In this document: positions 24,523 to 33,446 of the stretch, piece by piece
Layout: each line of letters opens with the position of its first letter
How positions within the stretch are numbered: the first letter of the stretch is position 1
NCBI RefSeq assembly: GCF_000175195.1
Contig: NZ_ACQL01000171.1
Span: forward strand, 1 to 34,753
Origin: Actinobacillus minor NM305
GTDB taxonomy: Bacteria > Pseudomonadota > Gammaproteobacteria > Enterobacterales > Pasteurellaceae
DNA length: 34,753 bases
Reading direction: 5' to 3'
The notes under the pieces: model-generated
The model's database searches: none
Told to the model about the DNA's origin: nothing
The model's input: only the letters and a program-made list of their open reading frames with translations
Translations under genes and position numbers: made by a program

Positions 24523-25766
24523 TGGCATTTGAAAAAGAACCGCATTGCAGTTTTTGTGGTAAAAAACGTTCAGAAGTCGATCAATTAGTTGAAGGGGCTG
24601 AAGGGCATATTTGTAACGAATGTATTGAAGAATCTTATGCATTATTAAATGGCGAAGAAGAACCATTAATTGATGAAGCACAAGATGAAAGTCAGTTCTT
24701 CGATAACGTACCCACTCCACACGAATTACATGCTCATTTAAATGATTATGTGATTGGGCAAGAATATGCCAAAAAAGTGTTATCCGTTGCGGTATATAAC
24801 CATTATAAACGTTTAAAAAGTGCATTATCTAATCACGAAGTGACCAATGGTGTTGAGCTAGGTAAAAGCAATATTTTACTCATCGGACCAACAGGAAGCG
24901 GTAAAACGTTACTGGCTGAAACATTAGCTCGCCGTTTAAATGTGCCTTTTGCTGTCGCAGATGCCACTACATTGACTCAAGCCGGCTATGTGGGCGAAGA
25001 TGTAGAAAACGTTATCCAAAAATTATTGATGAAATGTGATTTTGATGCAGAGCAGGCAGAACGAGGCATCGTTTTTATTGATGAAATCGATAAAATTACC
25101 CGCAAATCTGAAAGCGCTTCAATTACACGAGATGTATCAGGCGAGGGTGTACAACAAGCCTTACTAAAATTACTTGAAGGCACGGTTGCTAATATCAATC
25201 CTCAAGGATCTCGTAAACATCCAAAAGGTGAAACGATCCCTGTAGATACTTCAAAAATCCTCTTTATCTGTGGCGGTGCCTTTGCAGGATTAGACAAAAT
25301 TGTTGAATCCCGTACCAATAAACAAGGCGGTATCGGTTTTGCGGCTGAATTAAAAAATGATAAAGAGCGCCAAGATTTAACGGAGCTATTTAAACAAGTT
25401 GAGCCGGAAGATTTGGTAAGATTTGGTTTAATTCCGGAATTAATTGGTCGTTTACCGGTTGTAACACCGTTACAAGAACTTGATGAAGCAGCATTAATTC
25501 AAATTTTAACCGAACCGAAAAATGCAATTATCAAGCAGTATCAAGCATTATTCCAAATGGAAGGCGTTGAACTTGAGTTTACCCAAGATGCGCTCGTTGC
25601 GATTGCGAAAAAAGCCATTGTTCGTAAAACAGGCGCACGTGGATTACGTTCAATTGTAGAAGGCTTATTACTTGATACTATGTACGATCTTCCAACTTTG
25701 AATGCGAAAAAAGTAACGGTAGAAAAAGCGTGTGTAGAAACTGGCGAAAAGCCAAAGGTAGAATAG
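24522..25766 (+). CDS. clpX: ATP-dependent Clp protease ATP-binding subunit ClpX
   Basis: ClpX is the AAA+ unfoldase that feeds substrates to ClpP. The 414 residues begin with the C4 zinc domain (Cys9, Cys12, Cys31, Cys34). Walker A GPTGSGKT is at 122-129, Walker B at FIDEIDKI, and GYVGEDVE is the pore loop. GGIGF provides the IGF loop that docks on ClpP. A hairpin (25799-25822) follows, after which the Fic gene begins. Confidence 0.97.
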   Translation: MAFEKEPHCSFCGKKRSEVDQLVEGAEGHICNECIEESYALLNGEEEPLIDEAQDESQFFDNVPTPHELHAHLNDYVIGQEYAKKVLSVAVYNHYKRLKSALSNHEVTNGVELGKSNILLIGPTGSGKTLLAETLARRLNVPFAVADATTLTQAGYVGEDVENVIQKLLMKCDFDAEQAERGIVFIDEIDKITRKSESASITRDVSGEGVQQALLKLLEGTVANINPQGSRKHPKGETIPVDTSKILFICGGAFAGLDKIVESRTNKQGGIGFAAELKNDKERQDLTELFKQVEPEDLVRFGLIPELIGRLPVVTPLQELDEAALIQILTEPKNAIIKQYQALFQMEGVELEFTQDALVAIAKKAIVRKTGARGLRSIVEGLLLDTMYDLPTLNAKKVTVEKACVETGEKPKVE

Positions 25767-25798
25767 GCTTATTCATTTACGGAAGGTCGATAAAAAAT

Positions 25799-25822
25799 AA
25801 AGGCATCTTTAAGGATGCCTTT
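25799..25822 (+). terminator. Hairpin after clpX
   Basis: AAAGGCATC and GATGCCTTT pair over 9 bp with loop TTTAAG. The 3' T-run is short (part of the stem), so termination may be partial and some transcripts may enter the Fic gene. Confidence 0.6.
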
Positions 25823-25849
25823 AGGATATACCCGTTTAGGTAAAAAATA

Positions 25850-26824
25850 GTGAATCCAAATTTTACGATTACTCATGTCATGTTAAATCAGATTGTTGAA
25901 ATTTCAGCAATTGCAGGACAATTGTCGCTAGAAAAGCGAGATTTGCACTTACGTAAAGAAAATCGGATTCGTTCAATTCAATCTTCTCTAGCTATTGAAA
26001 ATAATTCTCTGACTCTAGACCAAGTAACGCGTATTATTAACGGTAAGCGTGTTTTGGGCCCACCTAAAGATATTCATGAAGTGGAAAATGCTTATCAAGC
26101 CTATGAACAGGCTTTTTTATTAGATCCTTATGATTATCGGGACTTACTTAAAGCTCATCAATTATTAACTCATGGATTGATCAAAGATTCGGGGAAATTT
26201 CGCTCAAAAGATGTTGCAGTTTATCGTGGTGATCAAGTAGTCCATTTAGGTGCAAGAGCGGATTTTATTCCTAAACTCGTTAAAGATCTGTTAGATTGGG
26301 CGAAAAAAAGTGAAATGCCTGCTCTGATTAAAAGTTGTGTGGTTCATTTCGAATTAGAAATTATACATCCTTTCTCTGATGGTAATGGAAGAATAGGGCG
26401 ACTTTGGCAAAATCTTATTCTTAGTAAATGGGAACCTCTTTTTGAGTGGATTCCTATTGAAACAGTCATTTATCAACACCAACAACGTTATTACGATGCG
26501 CTTAGTTACAGCAATAAAAAAAATGATTCATCTGCATTTATTGAGTTCATGTTAGAAGCGATTTTAACTACCTTAAAATCTTATTCTCTTTCCGAGATGA
26601 GCGATAAAATAAGCGATAAATTGAGCGATAAAGAACAACAGATATATAGTAAAATCCAACGCTATTTAACTCAATATACAGTGATTACCAATCAAAAGGC
26701 AACGAGGTTACTTGAGTTAAGCCCTGCTTCAGTTAGACGTTATTTAGCAAAATTTGTTGAGTTCAATTTACTTGTTGCGGAAGGCGAAAGAAAAAAACGA
26801 ATTTACTACCTTAAAGAAAAATAA
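25850..26824 (+). CDS. Fic-domain AMPylating protein with built-in inhibitory motif and C-terminal winged helix
   Basis: Fic enzymes usually transfer AMP from ATP to a protein hydroxyl group. The 324 residues show the inhibitory motif Ser46-x-x-x-Glu50-Asn51 (SLAIEN) N-terminal to the Fic core, so it is a class II, self-inhibited member. The active loop [12 protein letters not shown] is complete (His173 to Arg184). A winged helix-turn-helix follows at about 283-320. Between core and wing lies a threefold SDK(I/L) repeat encoded by 12-base units (26599-26634). The start is GTG at 25850, with AGG nine bases before it; ATG 25880 is an alternative. lpxK starts one base after its stop. No separate antitoxin gene is present. 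The target is unknown. Confidence 0.9.
   Translation: MNPNFTITHVMLNQIVEISAIAGQLSLEKRDLHLRKENRIRSIQSSLAIENNSLTLDQVTRIINGKRVLGPPKDIHEVENAYQAYEQAFLLDPYDYRDLLKAHQLLTHGLIKDSGKFRSKDVAVYRGDQVVHLGARADFIPKLVKDLLDWAKKSEMPALIKSCVVHFELEIIHPFSDGNGRIGRLWQNLILSKWEPLFEWIPIETVIYQHQQRYYDALSYSNKKNDSSAFIEFMLEAILTTLKSYSLSEMSDKISDKLSDKEQQIYSKIQRYLTQYTVITNQKATRLLELSPASVRRYLAKFVEFNLLVAEGERKKRIYYLKEK
26599..26634 (+). repeat. Three 12-bp tandem units in the Fic gene
   Basis: GAGCGATAAAAT, AAGCGATAAATT and GAGCGATAAAGA share the GCGATAAA core and encode [12 protein letters not shown]. Copy-number change would keep the frame and only lengthen the linker before the winged helix. Confidence 0.7.
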
Positions 26825-26825
26825 C

Positions 26826-27818
26826 ATGAAAATCTGGCAAAAAAAATCCCTCATCACTTGGCTGCTTGCTCCATTTTCCTTACTCTTTTGGCTTATTAGC
26901 CAAATACGAGTGGCGTTATATCGTAAAAAAATTCTAAAATCTTACCGCTCGCCATTGCCTGTCTTGATTGTCGGTAACATTTCCGTTGGTGGAAATGGCA
27001 AAACACCAGTAGTTGTATGGTTAGTTGAACAACTTCATCAACGAGGTATAAAAGTTGGCGTGGTGTCTCGTGGTTATGGTGGGAAAAACAAGCAATTTCC
27101 ACAATTAGTTACCTCAGAAAGTGATCCTGAATTAATGGGAGATGAGCCGGTTTTAATCGCACAACGCACCCAAGCGCCCGTTGCGATTTCGCCTAATCGA
27201 CAACAAAGCATCGAATTATTACTAAGCCAATTTAAGTTAGATTTGATCATTACTGATGATGGCTTACAGCATTACGCCCTTGAGCGAGATATGGAATGGG
27301 TTGTTATTGATGGCGAGCGCCGTTTTGGTAACGGTTTTGTATTACCGGCTGGAGGGTTGAGAGAATTGCCGAGTCGTTTAAACACGGTGCAAGCGGTTAT
27401 TTGTAACGGAAAATCTGCAAAAGAAGGTGAGCATTTAATGCAGCTAGAACCCGAATGGGCGATCAATTTAAAAACAGGCGCGAAAAAAGCTATTACAGAT
27501 TTTTATCATCAGCCTGTCATTGCACTTGCAGGCATTGGTTATCCTCCACGCTTTTTTACAATGTTGCAAGGTTTAGGTATTCATTTGGAAGCAAGTTATA
27601 GTTTTGCAGATCATCAACCTTATTCACGAGAGGTGATTGAGCCGCTACAAAAAGGCGATTTACCGTTGTTGATGACAGAAAAAGATGCGGTAAAATGCCG
27701 AGCGTTTGCTCAAGAAAATTGGTGGTATGTGCCTGTTTCTGCAACCTTTTCCGAGAAATCGACCGCTTGTTTGGTTGAAATGGTTTTGGATATGTTGGCA
27801 AAACGAGCTGTTATTTAA
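26826..27818 (+). CDS. lpxK: Tetraacyldisaccharide 4'-kinase
   Basis: LpxK phosphorylates the 4' position of the lipid A disaccharide, an essential step of lipid A synthesis at the inner membrane. It is 330 residues from ATG 26826 ([25 protein letters not shown]), whose hydrophobic N-terminus is the membrane anchor. The P-loop is [11 protein letters not shown] (50-60), followed by VSRGYGGK and DDGLQHYAL, all family hallmarks. An upstream open frame to 26754 overlaps the Fic gene and is not family-like. The start lies one base after the Fic stop and has no strong Shine-Dalgarno of its own, so coupling to Fic translation is likely. The common neighbours msbA and kdsB are absent here. Confidence 0.95.
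   Translation: MKIWQKKSLITWLLAPFSLLFWLISQIRVALYRKKILKSYRSPLPVLIVGNISVGGNGKTPVVVWLVEQLHQRGIKVGVVSRGYGGKNKQFPQLVTSESDPELMGDEPVLIAQRTQAPVAISPNRQQSIELLLSQFKLDLIITDDGLQHYALERDMEWVVIDGERRFGNGFVLPAGGLRELPSRLNTVQAVICNGKSAKEGEHLMQLEPEWAINLKTGAKKAITDFYHQPVIALAGIGYPPRFFTMLQGLGIHLEASYSFADHQPYSREVIEPLQKGDLPLLMTEKDAVKCRAFAQENWWYVPVSATFSEKSTACLVEMVLDMLAKRAVI
27761..27770 (-). repeat. DNA uptake signal sequence (Apl type)
   Basis: GACCGCTTGT, complement of ACAAGCGGTC, near the 3' end of lpxK. Confidence 0.7.
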
Positions 27819-28136
27819 TAGAAAAAACCTTTTAATTCAAAAGTGTTTGAAAAATAAGTGAAAGCGAATTGAGCTATAAAATGAGGTAATCACTAGATAT
27901 ATTCCTAAAGCTATCTCATTATGCGATATTTTATGCTTTAAACTTATCTTAATTGGTGCTTTCGGACTATTTGCATAGCATAAAAATCGGATTTTATACG
28001 AAAAATAGCATTTTACATTCATCAGGGGAGCCGTTATAGTTTACCCCATTCAGACAAGCGGTCTGTTATTGTAAAATTTTTACCAATAATGACCGCTTTG
28101 TTTATATCGATTTATTTTTTTGAGTTGGAATTTATT
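27819..28136. other. Gene-free stretch upstream of leuC
   Basis: This 318-base intergenic region has no convincing gene. It holds an uptake sequence (28054-28063) and a small AAAATC/GATTTT palindrome near 27985. A Leu-rich open stretch (about 27888-27979) lacks any start codon, so I do not call a leucine leader peptide. The leuC promoter must lie here, but no clear -35/-10 pair stands out. Confidence 0.5.
28054..28063 (+). repeat. DNA uptake signal sequence (Apl type)
   Basis: Exact ACAAGCGGTC in the leuC upstream region. Confidence 0.7.
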
Positions 28137-29546
28137 ATGGGAAAAACATTATACGAAAAATTGTTTGATGCTCATGTTGTTTATGAAGCAGAAGGCGAAA
28201 CGCCAATTCTTTATATCAACCGTCATTTAATTCACGAAGTAACCAGTCCGCAAGCTTTTGATGGGTTACGTGTTGCAGGGCGTCAAGTTCGTCAAGTGGG
28301 AAAAACATTTGGGACCATGGATCATAGTATTTCAACCCAAGTACGTGATGTAAATAAATTAGAAGGTCAAGCGAAGATCCAGGTGCTTGAATTAGCGAAA
28401 AACTGCGAAGCAAGTGGTATTGAACTCTTTGATATGAAAACCAAAGAGCAAGGCATTGTTCACGTAATGGGACCTGAACAAGGCTTAACCTTACCTGGAA
28501 TGACCATTGTTTGTGGCGACTCTCACACCGCAACGCATGGGGCATTTGGTGCATTAGCTTTTGGTATTGGAACTTCTGAAGTTGAACACGTATTGGCAAC
28601 TCAAACGCTAAAACAAGCACGTGCAAAAAATATGAAAATCGAAGTGCGTGGCAAAGTTAATCCGGGCATTACGGCAAAAGATATTGTGTTAGCCATTATC
28701 GGTAAAACAACAATGGCTGGTGGTACTGGACATGTTGTTGAATTTTGTGGTGAAGCTATTCGTGATCTTTCAATGGAAGGTCGTATGACGGTATGTAATA
28801 TGGCGATTGAATTAGGCGCAAAAGCGGGGCTTGTTGCACCGGATGAAACCACATTTGAATACTTAAAAGGTCGTCCAAATGCACCAAAAGGTCAAGATTG
28901 GGATGATGCAGTCGCTTACTGGAAAACATTAAAATCAGATGATGATGCGGTATTTGATACGGTTGTTGTATTAGAAGCAAAAGATATTGTGCCACAAGTG
29001 ACTTGGGGAACAAACCCTGGGCAAGTTATCGGTATCGATCAGTTAGTGCCAAATCCGGCAGAAATGGCAGATCCGGTAACAAAAGCTTCCGCAGAAAAAG
29101 CGTTAGCTTACATCGGCTTAGATGCTAATACAGATTTAAAAGATGTGCCGGTTGATCAAGTTTTTATCGGATCTTGTACCAACTCACGTATCGAAGATTT
29201 ACGTGCAGCTGCTGCAGTAATGAAAGGGCGTAAGAAAGCGGATAACGTAAAACGTATTTTAGTTGTTCCGGGTTCCGGTTTAGTGAAAGAGCAAGCAGAG
29301 AAAGAAGGTTTAGATAAAATCTTTATTGAAGCCGGTGCAGAATGGCGTAATCCAGGCTGTTCAATGTGTTTAGGTATGAATGATGACCGTTTAGGCGAAT
29401 GGGAGCGTTGTGCTTCAACTTCTAACCGTAACTTTGAAGGTCGTCAAGGTCGTAATGGACGCACCCATTTAGTGAGCCCTGCAATGGCAGCTGCCGCAGC
29501 GGTGTTTGGTAAATTTGTTGATATTCGTAACGTAGAATTAATGTAG
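28137..29546 (+). CDS. leuC: 3-isopropylmalate dehydratase large subunit
   Basis: LeuC with LeuD isomerises 2-isopropylmalate to 3-isopropylmalate in leucine synthesis, using a 4Fe-4S cluster. It is 469 residues from ATG 28137 ([15 protein letters not shown]), preceded by GAGTTGGAA; sixteen upstream codons from 28089 are hydrophobic and not family-like. Cluster cysteines lie in [13 protein letters not shown] and [41 protein letters not shown] is the aconitase-family signature region. leuD follows after 38 bases. leuA and leuB are not in the window, unlike the usual leuABCD order. Confidence 0.96.
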   Translation: MGKTLYEKLFDAHVVYEAEGETPILYINRHLIHEVTSPQAFDGLRVAGRQVRQVGKTFGTMDHSISTQVRDVNKLEGQAKIQVLELAKNCEASGIELFDMKTKEQGIVHVMGPEQGLTLPGMTIVCGDSHTATHGAFGALAFGIGTSEVEHVLATQTLKQARAKNMKIEVRGKVNPGITAKDIVLAIIGKTTMAGGTGHVVEFCGEAIRDLSMEGRMTVCNMAIELGAKAGLVAPDETTFEYLKGRPNAPKGQDWDDAVAYWKTLKSDDDAVFDTVVVLEAKDIVPQVTWGTNPGQVIGIDQLVPNPAEMADPVTKASAEKALAYIGLDANTDLKDVPVDQVFIGSCTNSRIEDLRAAAAVMKGRKKADNVKRILVVPGSGLVKEQAEKEGLDKIFIEAGAEWRNPGCSMCLGMNDDRLGEWERCASTSNRNFEGRQGRNGRTHLVSPAMAAAAAVFGKFVDIRNVELM

Positions 29547-29584
29547 GGGCAAATCATATTTGCCCAAATAAAGGATGCAAAAAA

Positions 29585-30187
29585 ATGGCAGGTATTAAAC
29601 AACATTCAGGCTTAGTGGTTCCTCTTGATGCAGCAAATGTGGACACAGATGCCATTATCCCAAAACAATTTTTACAAGCGATTACGCGTGTAGGTTTTGG
29701 TAAACATTTATTCCATGAATGGCGTTATTTAGATGCGGAAGGTACAAAACCAAATCCGGATTTCGTATTAAACTATCCAAAATATCAAGGTGCGACTATT
29801 TTACTGGCTCGCAAAAATTTAGGCTGTGGTTCTTCTCGTGAACACGCTCCTTGGGCATTAGCCGATTACGGTTTCAAAGTGATGATTGCACCAAGCTTTG
29901 CGGATATTTTCTATAACAATAGCTTAAATAATCATATGCTACCAATTCGTTTAAGCGAAGAAGAAGTTGAAGAGATCTTCCAATGGGTTTGGGCGAATGA
30001 AGGCAAGCAAATTGATATTGATTTAGAAGCAATGACAGTAACGGTTGGCGATAAAGTGTATCACTTTGAATTAGATGAGTTCCGCCGCCACTGTTTATTA
30101 AATGGCTTGGATAACATTGGTTTAACGCTTCAACACGAAGATAAAATCGCAGAATACGAGAAAAATATTCCAGCGTTTTTACGTTAA
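29585..30187 (+). CDS. leuD: 3-isopropylmalate dehydratase small subunit
   Basis: LeuD forms the swivelling lid domain that completes the LeuC active site. The 200 residues contain [13 protein letters not shown], then the conserved [14 protein letters not shown] and [24 protein letters not shown] precedes the ATG by 7 bases. It is the last gene of the leuCD pair and ends at a strong terminator at 30197-30221. Confidence 0.96.
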   Translation: MAGIKQHSGLVVPLDAANVDTDAIIPKQFLQAITRVGFGKHLFHEWRYLDAEGTKPNPDFVLNYPKYQGATILLARKNLGCGSSREHAPWALADYGFKVMIAPSFADIFYNNSLNNHMLPIRLSEEEVEEIFQWVWANEGKQIDIDLEAMTVTVGDKVYHFELDEFRRHCLLNGLDNIGLTLQHEDKIAEYEKNIPAFLR

Positions 30188-30196
30188 TACAGACAA

Positions 30197-30221
30197 AAAA
30201 AGAGGCAAAAGCCTCTTTTTT
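30197..30221. terminator. Bidirectional terminator between leuD and map
   Basis: AAAAAGAGGC, loop AAAA, GCCTCTTTTT: a stem of 10 bp with A- and T-runs, serving both convergent genes. Confidence 0.9.
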
Positions 30222-30229
30222 CATTTTTT

Positions 30230-31042
30230 CTATGCTACGTTTTTCATAATGCGACTAATACGTCCTTCCGCAATTTCTTCATCACGAATTGTCATCACTT
30301 CACAGCCATCTTTAGTCACAACAATCTCGTGTTCATACTGTGCAGAGTGGCTACGGTCTTTAGTTTTAACTGTCCAGCCATCAGCCATATTACGGATCTC
30401 TTTCTTACCCGCATTAACCATAGGTTCAATCGTAAAGACCATACCTTCTTGTAATACTACGCCACCGTCATCAGCATTATAATGTAAAACTTGTGGATCG
30501 ATATGATATTGATCGCCAATGCCGTGACCGCAGTACTCACGCACCACAGAGAAGCCTTCTTTCTCTACATATTGTTGAATAGCTTTTCCAATCTCTTTCA
30601 GGCGAACACCTGCTTTTACTTGGCGAATACCAACATACAGCGCTTCTTGAGTAACTTCACACAAGCGCTTACTTCTTACATTGGTTTCGCCCACGATATA
30701 CATTTTAGAATTATCGCCGTAGTAGCCATCTTTAATCACGGTAACATCAAGGTTTAGAATATCGCCCTTTTTGAGTTTTTTATCATCGCTTGGAATACCG
30801 TGGCAAACAACTTCATTTAATGAAATACAAGTAGCTTTAGGAAAACCGTGATAACCTACGTTTGCAGGAATAGCTTTTTGTACATTCACAATATAATCGT
30901 GGCAAATACGATCTAATTCGCCTGTAGTTACACCCTCTTTAATATGCTCTTCAATCATAACAAGCACATCAGAAGCTAATTTACACGCAACGCGGATTTT
31001 TTCTAATTCCGCTTCAGTTCTTAATGGAATATTTTTACTCAT
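30230..31042 (-). CDS. map: Methionine aminopeptidase, type I
   Basis: Map removes the initiator Met from new proteins. The 270 residues contain all five metal ligands of the pita-bread fold: Asp99 (LNLDVTV), Asp110 (YYGDNSK), His173 (CGHGIG), Glu206 (FTIEPMV) and Glu237 (AQYEHEI). Its ATG follows GAGAGAAACCA. It stands alone; the usual rpsB-tsf and glnD neighbours are not here. Confidence 0.97.
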   Translation of the reverse strand: MSKNIPLRTEAELEKIRVACKLASDVLVMIEEHIKEGVTTGELDRICHDYIVNVQKAIPANVGYHGFPKATCISLNEVVCHGIPSDDKKLKKGDILNLDVTVIKDGYYGDNSKMYIVGETNVRSKRLCEVTQEALYVGIRQVKAGVRLKEIGKAIQQYVEKEGFSVVREYCGHGIGDQYHIDPQVLHYNADDGGVVLQEGMVFTIEPMVNAGKKEIRNMADGWTVKTKDRSHSAQYEHEIVVTKDGCEVMTIRDEEIAEGRISRIMKNVA

Positions 31043-31107
31043 TGGTTTCTCTCAATCATTTTCAAATTAAAGGGATTATACCTTTTTTCAGCATAATCCC
31101 CAAATAT

Positions 31108-31773
31108 CTATTTTAAATGTAATTTTTTTACAATTAAATTCAGTATCACACCATATAGTGGAAGAAAAAGAAGTAGGCTCACAAAAAGTTTGAATGAGTA
31201 ATCAACCGTACCAATCGTAAACCAATGTTCTGCCATATATTCATCACTACTTTTATAAAATGCAACTGCGAAAAAAACAAAAGTATCAATAAGCGTCCCG
31301 AAAATGGTTGAACACATTGGCGCGAGCCACCAACTTTTACCTTGGCGTAAGCGGTTAAAAACGAAAATATCTAATAATTGCCCCACGACATAGCCACTAA
31401 AGCTCGCTAATGCAATACGAAATACAAAGGTGTTAAAGTCAGCTAAAGCAGAAAAACCTTGGAATTTTGCCTCAAAAAAGATGACTGAAATCACATAGCT
31501 GATAATGAGCGCAGGGATCATTACGGCAAAAATAATCTTACGAGCAAGCTCCGCACCAAAGACACGCACAGTCAAATCGGTCGCAAGAAAAATAAAAGGG
31601 AAAGTGAATGTTCCCCAAGTCGTTGGAATAGTGGTATCGCTAAATGGCAAAGGGATCTCAAAGGCGATCTGGACCAAGTAGTTACTAATGGTAATGATAA
31701 AAATATGAAATAGCGTCAACAAAATCAAAGGATGACGTTTTTGAGGATCAGATAAATTAAGTTGTAAGTTCAT
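31108..31773 (-). CDS. yhhQ: Queuosine precursor (preQ0/preQ1) transporter YhhQ
   Basis: YhhQ-family (COG1738) membrane proteins import 7-deazaguanine precursors used to make queuosine in tRNA. The 221 residues have six or so membrane segments, and contain the family blocks FPFIFLATDLTVRVFGAELAR, FSGYVVGQLLDIFVFNRLR and STIFGTLIDTFVFFAVAF. It is transcribed alone; tal lies upstream on the same strand beyond a terminator. The 5' leader carries what looks like a preQ1-I riboswitch (31778-31814) that could hide the ribosome binding site when the precursor is plentiful. This agrees with the transporter role. Confidence 0.92.
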   Translation of the reverse strand: MNLQLNLSDPQKRHPLILLTLFHIFIITISNYLVQIAFEIPLPFSDTTIPTTWGTFTFPFIFLATDLTVRVFGAELARKIIFAVMIPALIISYVISVIFFEAKFQGFSALADFNTFVFRIALASFSGYVVGQLLDIFVFNRLRQGKSWWLAPMCSTIFGTLIDTFVFFAVAFYKSSDEYMAEHWFTIGTVDYSFKLFVSLLLFLPLYGVILNLIVKKLHLK

Positions 31774-31777
31774 ATTA

Positions 31778-31814
31778 TTCCTTTTTAATCGTAAGTTGGG
31801 GTTAGGGAACCCAA
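31778..31814 (-). promoter_or_regulatory. Probable preQ1-I riboswitch of yhhQ
   Basis: On the minus strand the stem TTGGG/CCCAA (31810-31814 with 31796-31800) encloses the loop TTCCCTAAC. The sequence GGGTTCCCTAACCCCAA closely follows preQ1-I aptamers such as GGGTCGCAGTAACCCCAG of Thermoanaerobacter. Loop bases TTCC can pair with GGAA (31778-31781) in the Shine-Dalgarno AAAAAGGAA, five bases before the yhhQ ATG, giving the H-type pseudoknot of this class. The A-rich linker is also typical. The family is recalled, not searched. Confidence 0.75.
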
Positions 31815-31831
31815 GAAAAGAAGGGCACGAA

Positions 31832-31860
31832 TAGTACGCATTAAAGAGGAAAAAGTAAAG
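31832..31860 (-). promoter_or_regulatory. Candidate yhhQ promoter
   Basis: On the minus strand, TTTACT, a 17-bp spacer, then TACTAT lie just after the tal terminator and before the riboswitch. The match to consensus is moderate. Confidence 0.4.
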
Positions 31861-31884
31861 CCCCTAATTTTTATTTAGGGGCTT
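31858..31884 (-). terminator. Intrinsic terminator of tal
   Basis: AAGCCCCTAA and TTAGGGGCTT form a 10-bp stem around a 7-base AT loop. On the minus strand it is followed by TTTACTTTTT. It begins 9 bases after the tal stop. Confidence 0.85.
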
Positions 31885-31892
31885 GAAAGGTA

Positions 31893-32843
31893 TTAAAGTT
31901 TTGCTGAAAGCATTGCTTCTAATTTCTCTTGGTCAATCGCAAATTTACGGATACCTTCCGCTAATTTTTCAACAGCCATCGCATCTTGGTTGTGTTCCCA
32001 ATAGAATTCTGCTTCAGTCATCGGTGTTGGACGAGCTTTTACTTCGCCTTTGTACTCTAATTTACGCACTAAAGGAGCTTCGCTTTCTTGTAACTCTTTT
32101 AATAATGCTGGTGCAATCGTCAAGCGGTCGCAACCTGCTAATTCTGTGATTTCGCCCGCGTTACGGAAACTTGCACCCATTACCACTGTGTTATAACCGT
32201 GTTGTTTGTAGTAGTTATAGATTGAAGTTACTGAAACCACGCCAGGATCTTCTGCCGGTGCATACTCTTTCTTATCAGAATTTGCTTTGTACCAGTCAAG
32301 GATACGACCTACGAATGGCGAAATTAAGTAAACGCCAGCTTCCGCACAGGCACGCGCTTGAGCTTGAGAGAATAATAGTGTTAAGTTACAGTTAATCCCT
32401 TCTTTTTCTAACTGCTCAGCCGCTTTGATACCCTGCCAAGTTGAAGCAATTTTAATTAAAATACGGTCATTGCTGATCCCTGCTTCATTATATAAAGCAA
32501 TTAATTTGCGAGCTTTTGCGATCGTTTTTTCAGTATCGTAAGAGTAGCGAGCATCCACTTCTGTTGAAATACGACCTTTCACCACTTTTAAAATTTCTAA
32601 ACCGATATTTACCGCTAATTTATCTTCTGCATCAATCAGTTGTTGTGCTTTATCATTGCTTTTTGTTTTTGCATAAGCAATCGCTTCATCAATTAATGGA
32701 GCATATTGTGGTAGTGCAGACGCACTTAAAATTAATGATGGGTTGGTTGTTGCATCCTCGGGTTGATACGCTTTGATTGCATCAATATCACCAGTATCCG
32801 CAACTACAACAGTCATTTGACGTAAAGCATCTAATTGGCTCAT
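31893..32843 (-). CDS. tal: Transaldolase
   Basis: Transaldolase moves dihydroxyacetone between sugar phosphates in the non-oxidative pentose phosphate pathway. The 316 residues include [10 protein letters not shown] near the start, the Schiff-base Lys131 ([12 protein letters not shown]), [11 protein letters not shown] and [10 protein letters not shown], all typical of TalB. A CRP site (32924-32939), centred about 88 bases upstream of the ATG in the shared divergent region, suggests catabolite control, though it may act on the gene at 33077 instead. Confidence 0.96.
   Translation of the reverse strand: MSQLDALRQMTVVVADTGDIDAIKAYQPEDATTNPSLILSASALPQYAPLIDEAIAYAKTKSNDKAQQLIDAEDKLAVNIGLEILKVVKGRISTEVDARYSYDTEKTIAKARKLIALYNEAGISNDRILIKIASTWQGIKAAEQLEKEGINCNLTLLFSQAQARACAEAGVYLISPFVGRILDWYKANSDKKEYAPAEDPGVVSVTSIYNYYKQHGYNTVVMGASFRNAGEITELAGCDRLTIAPALLKELQESEAPLVRKLEYKGEVKARPTPMTEAEFYWEHNQDAMAVEKLAEGIRKFAIDQEKLEAMLSAKL
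32120..32129 (+). repeat. Near-perfect DNA uptake signal sequence
   Basis: TCAAGCGGTC, one base from the ACAAGCGGTC core, inside tal. Confidence 0.4.
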
Positions 32844-32923
32844 AAAAATTCCTCTCTATAAATAAGTAAAAAAAAATCTTCGTAATAATAACAGTAACGA
32901 GCTAAAGCGCCTAGTATCAATTA

Positions 32924-32939
32924 TGTGAGCTAGATCACA
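32924..32939. promoter_or_regulatory. CRP (cAMP receptor protein) binding site
   Basis: TGTGAGCTAGATCACA has both perfect half-sites TGTGA and TCACA, with the six-base spacer GCTAGA. The T and G in the TGTGA half-site mark the ordinary CRP type, not the TGCGA competence (Sxy-dependent) form. It lies between divergent tal and the gene at 33077. Confidence 0.8.
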
Positions 32940-33076
32940 TTTTGCAAAGATTGCAAAATAACTGACCGCTTATCATTTTCTTTTTGCTGTTTAAAGCAGA
33001 ACGCATTGTAAATAATTGCGCAAAAAAAAAACAATATATAATCATAAAACATTCAATTTATTAAATAGGAGAATAT

Positions 33077-33442
33077 ATGACGCAAAACGTCAATTTATTA
33101 TGCTATGAAATCACAACACGGATTGAAGCTGATAATCCACAAGATCTCATACCTCATTTAAGCCCTAAAGTAGATTACCGCTGTGAGCAAGATGCGTCCA
33201 ATTTACTGTTTGCTTATCGTCGGCTAATTTATCGAGAAGGTACTCAAGATGAAGCAGTGATGAGAAAAAAAGAAAGACGTTATATAGAGGGAATTATTGC
33301 TAAACATAATCTAATGGCAAAGGTTTTTAATGTAGAAGTAATGCTTGAACACAAATTTGATCTACCTGCTAAATATATTTTGCAATACAACCCAGTTTGC
33401 TTAGGTGCTTATTTTTCTGAAGATGACAATGAATGGGAGTAA
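33077..33442 (+). CDS. Uncharacterised 121-residue cytoplasmic protein
   Basis: I do not recognise this protein. It has no signal peptide or membrane segment. The first half mixes acidic and hydrophobic residues (EITTRIEADNPQDLIPHL); the middle is basic (MRKKERRYIEGIIAKHNLM), and three Cys are spread along it (residues 9, 36 and 108). AGGAGAA precedes the ATG by six bases, so translation is likely. The exported Sel1-type gene starts five bases after its stop, with that gene's GGGAG Shine-Dalgarno inside this one's last codons, so they form an operon. A CRP site upstream may control it. Confidence 0.75.
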   Translation: MTQNVNLLCYEITTRIEADNPQDLIPHLSPKVDYRCEQDASNLLFAYRRLIYREGTQDEAVMRKKERRYIEGIIAKHNLMAKVFNVEVMLEHKFDLPAKYILQYNPVCLGAYFSEDDNEWE

Positions 33443-33446
33443 TTTG

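Noticed and set aside
26754-26825. Longer LpxK starting inside the Fic gene
   Set aside because: The extra 24 residues overlap fic, are not family-like, and would bury the hydrophobic membrane anchor that normally starts LpxK.
27888-27979. Leucine leader peptide upstream of leuC
   Set aside because: The Leu-rich open stretch has no ATG, GTG or TTG start and no clear attenuator hairpins around it.
27837-28022. 61-codon minus-strand frame before leuC
   Set aside because: The composition is AT-driven, rich in Phe, Ile and Lys without domain pattern, and there is no ribosome binding site.
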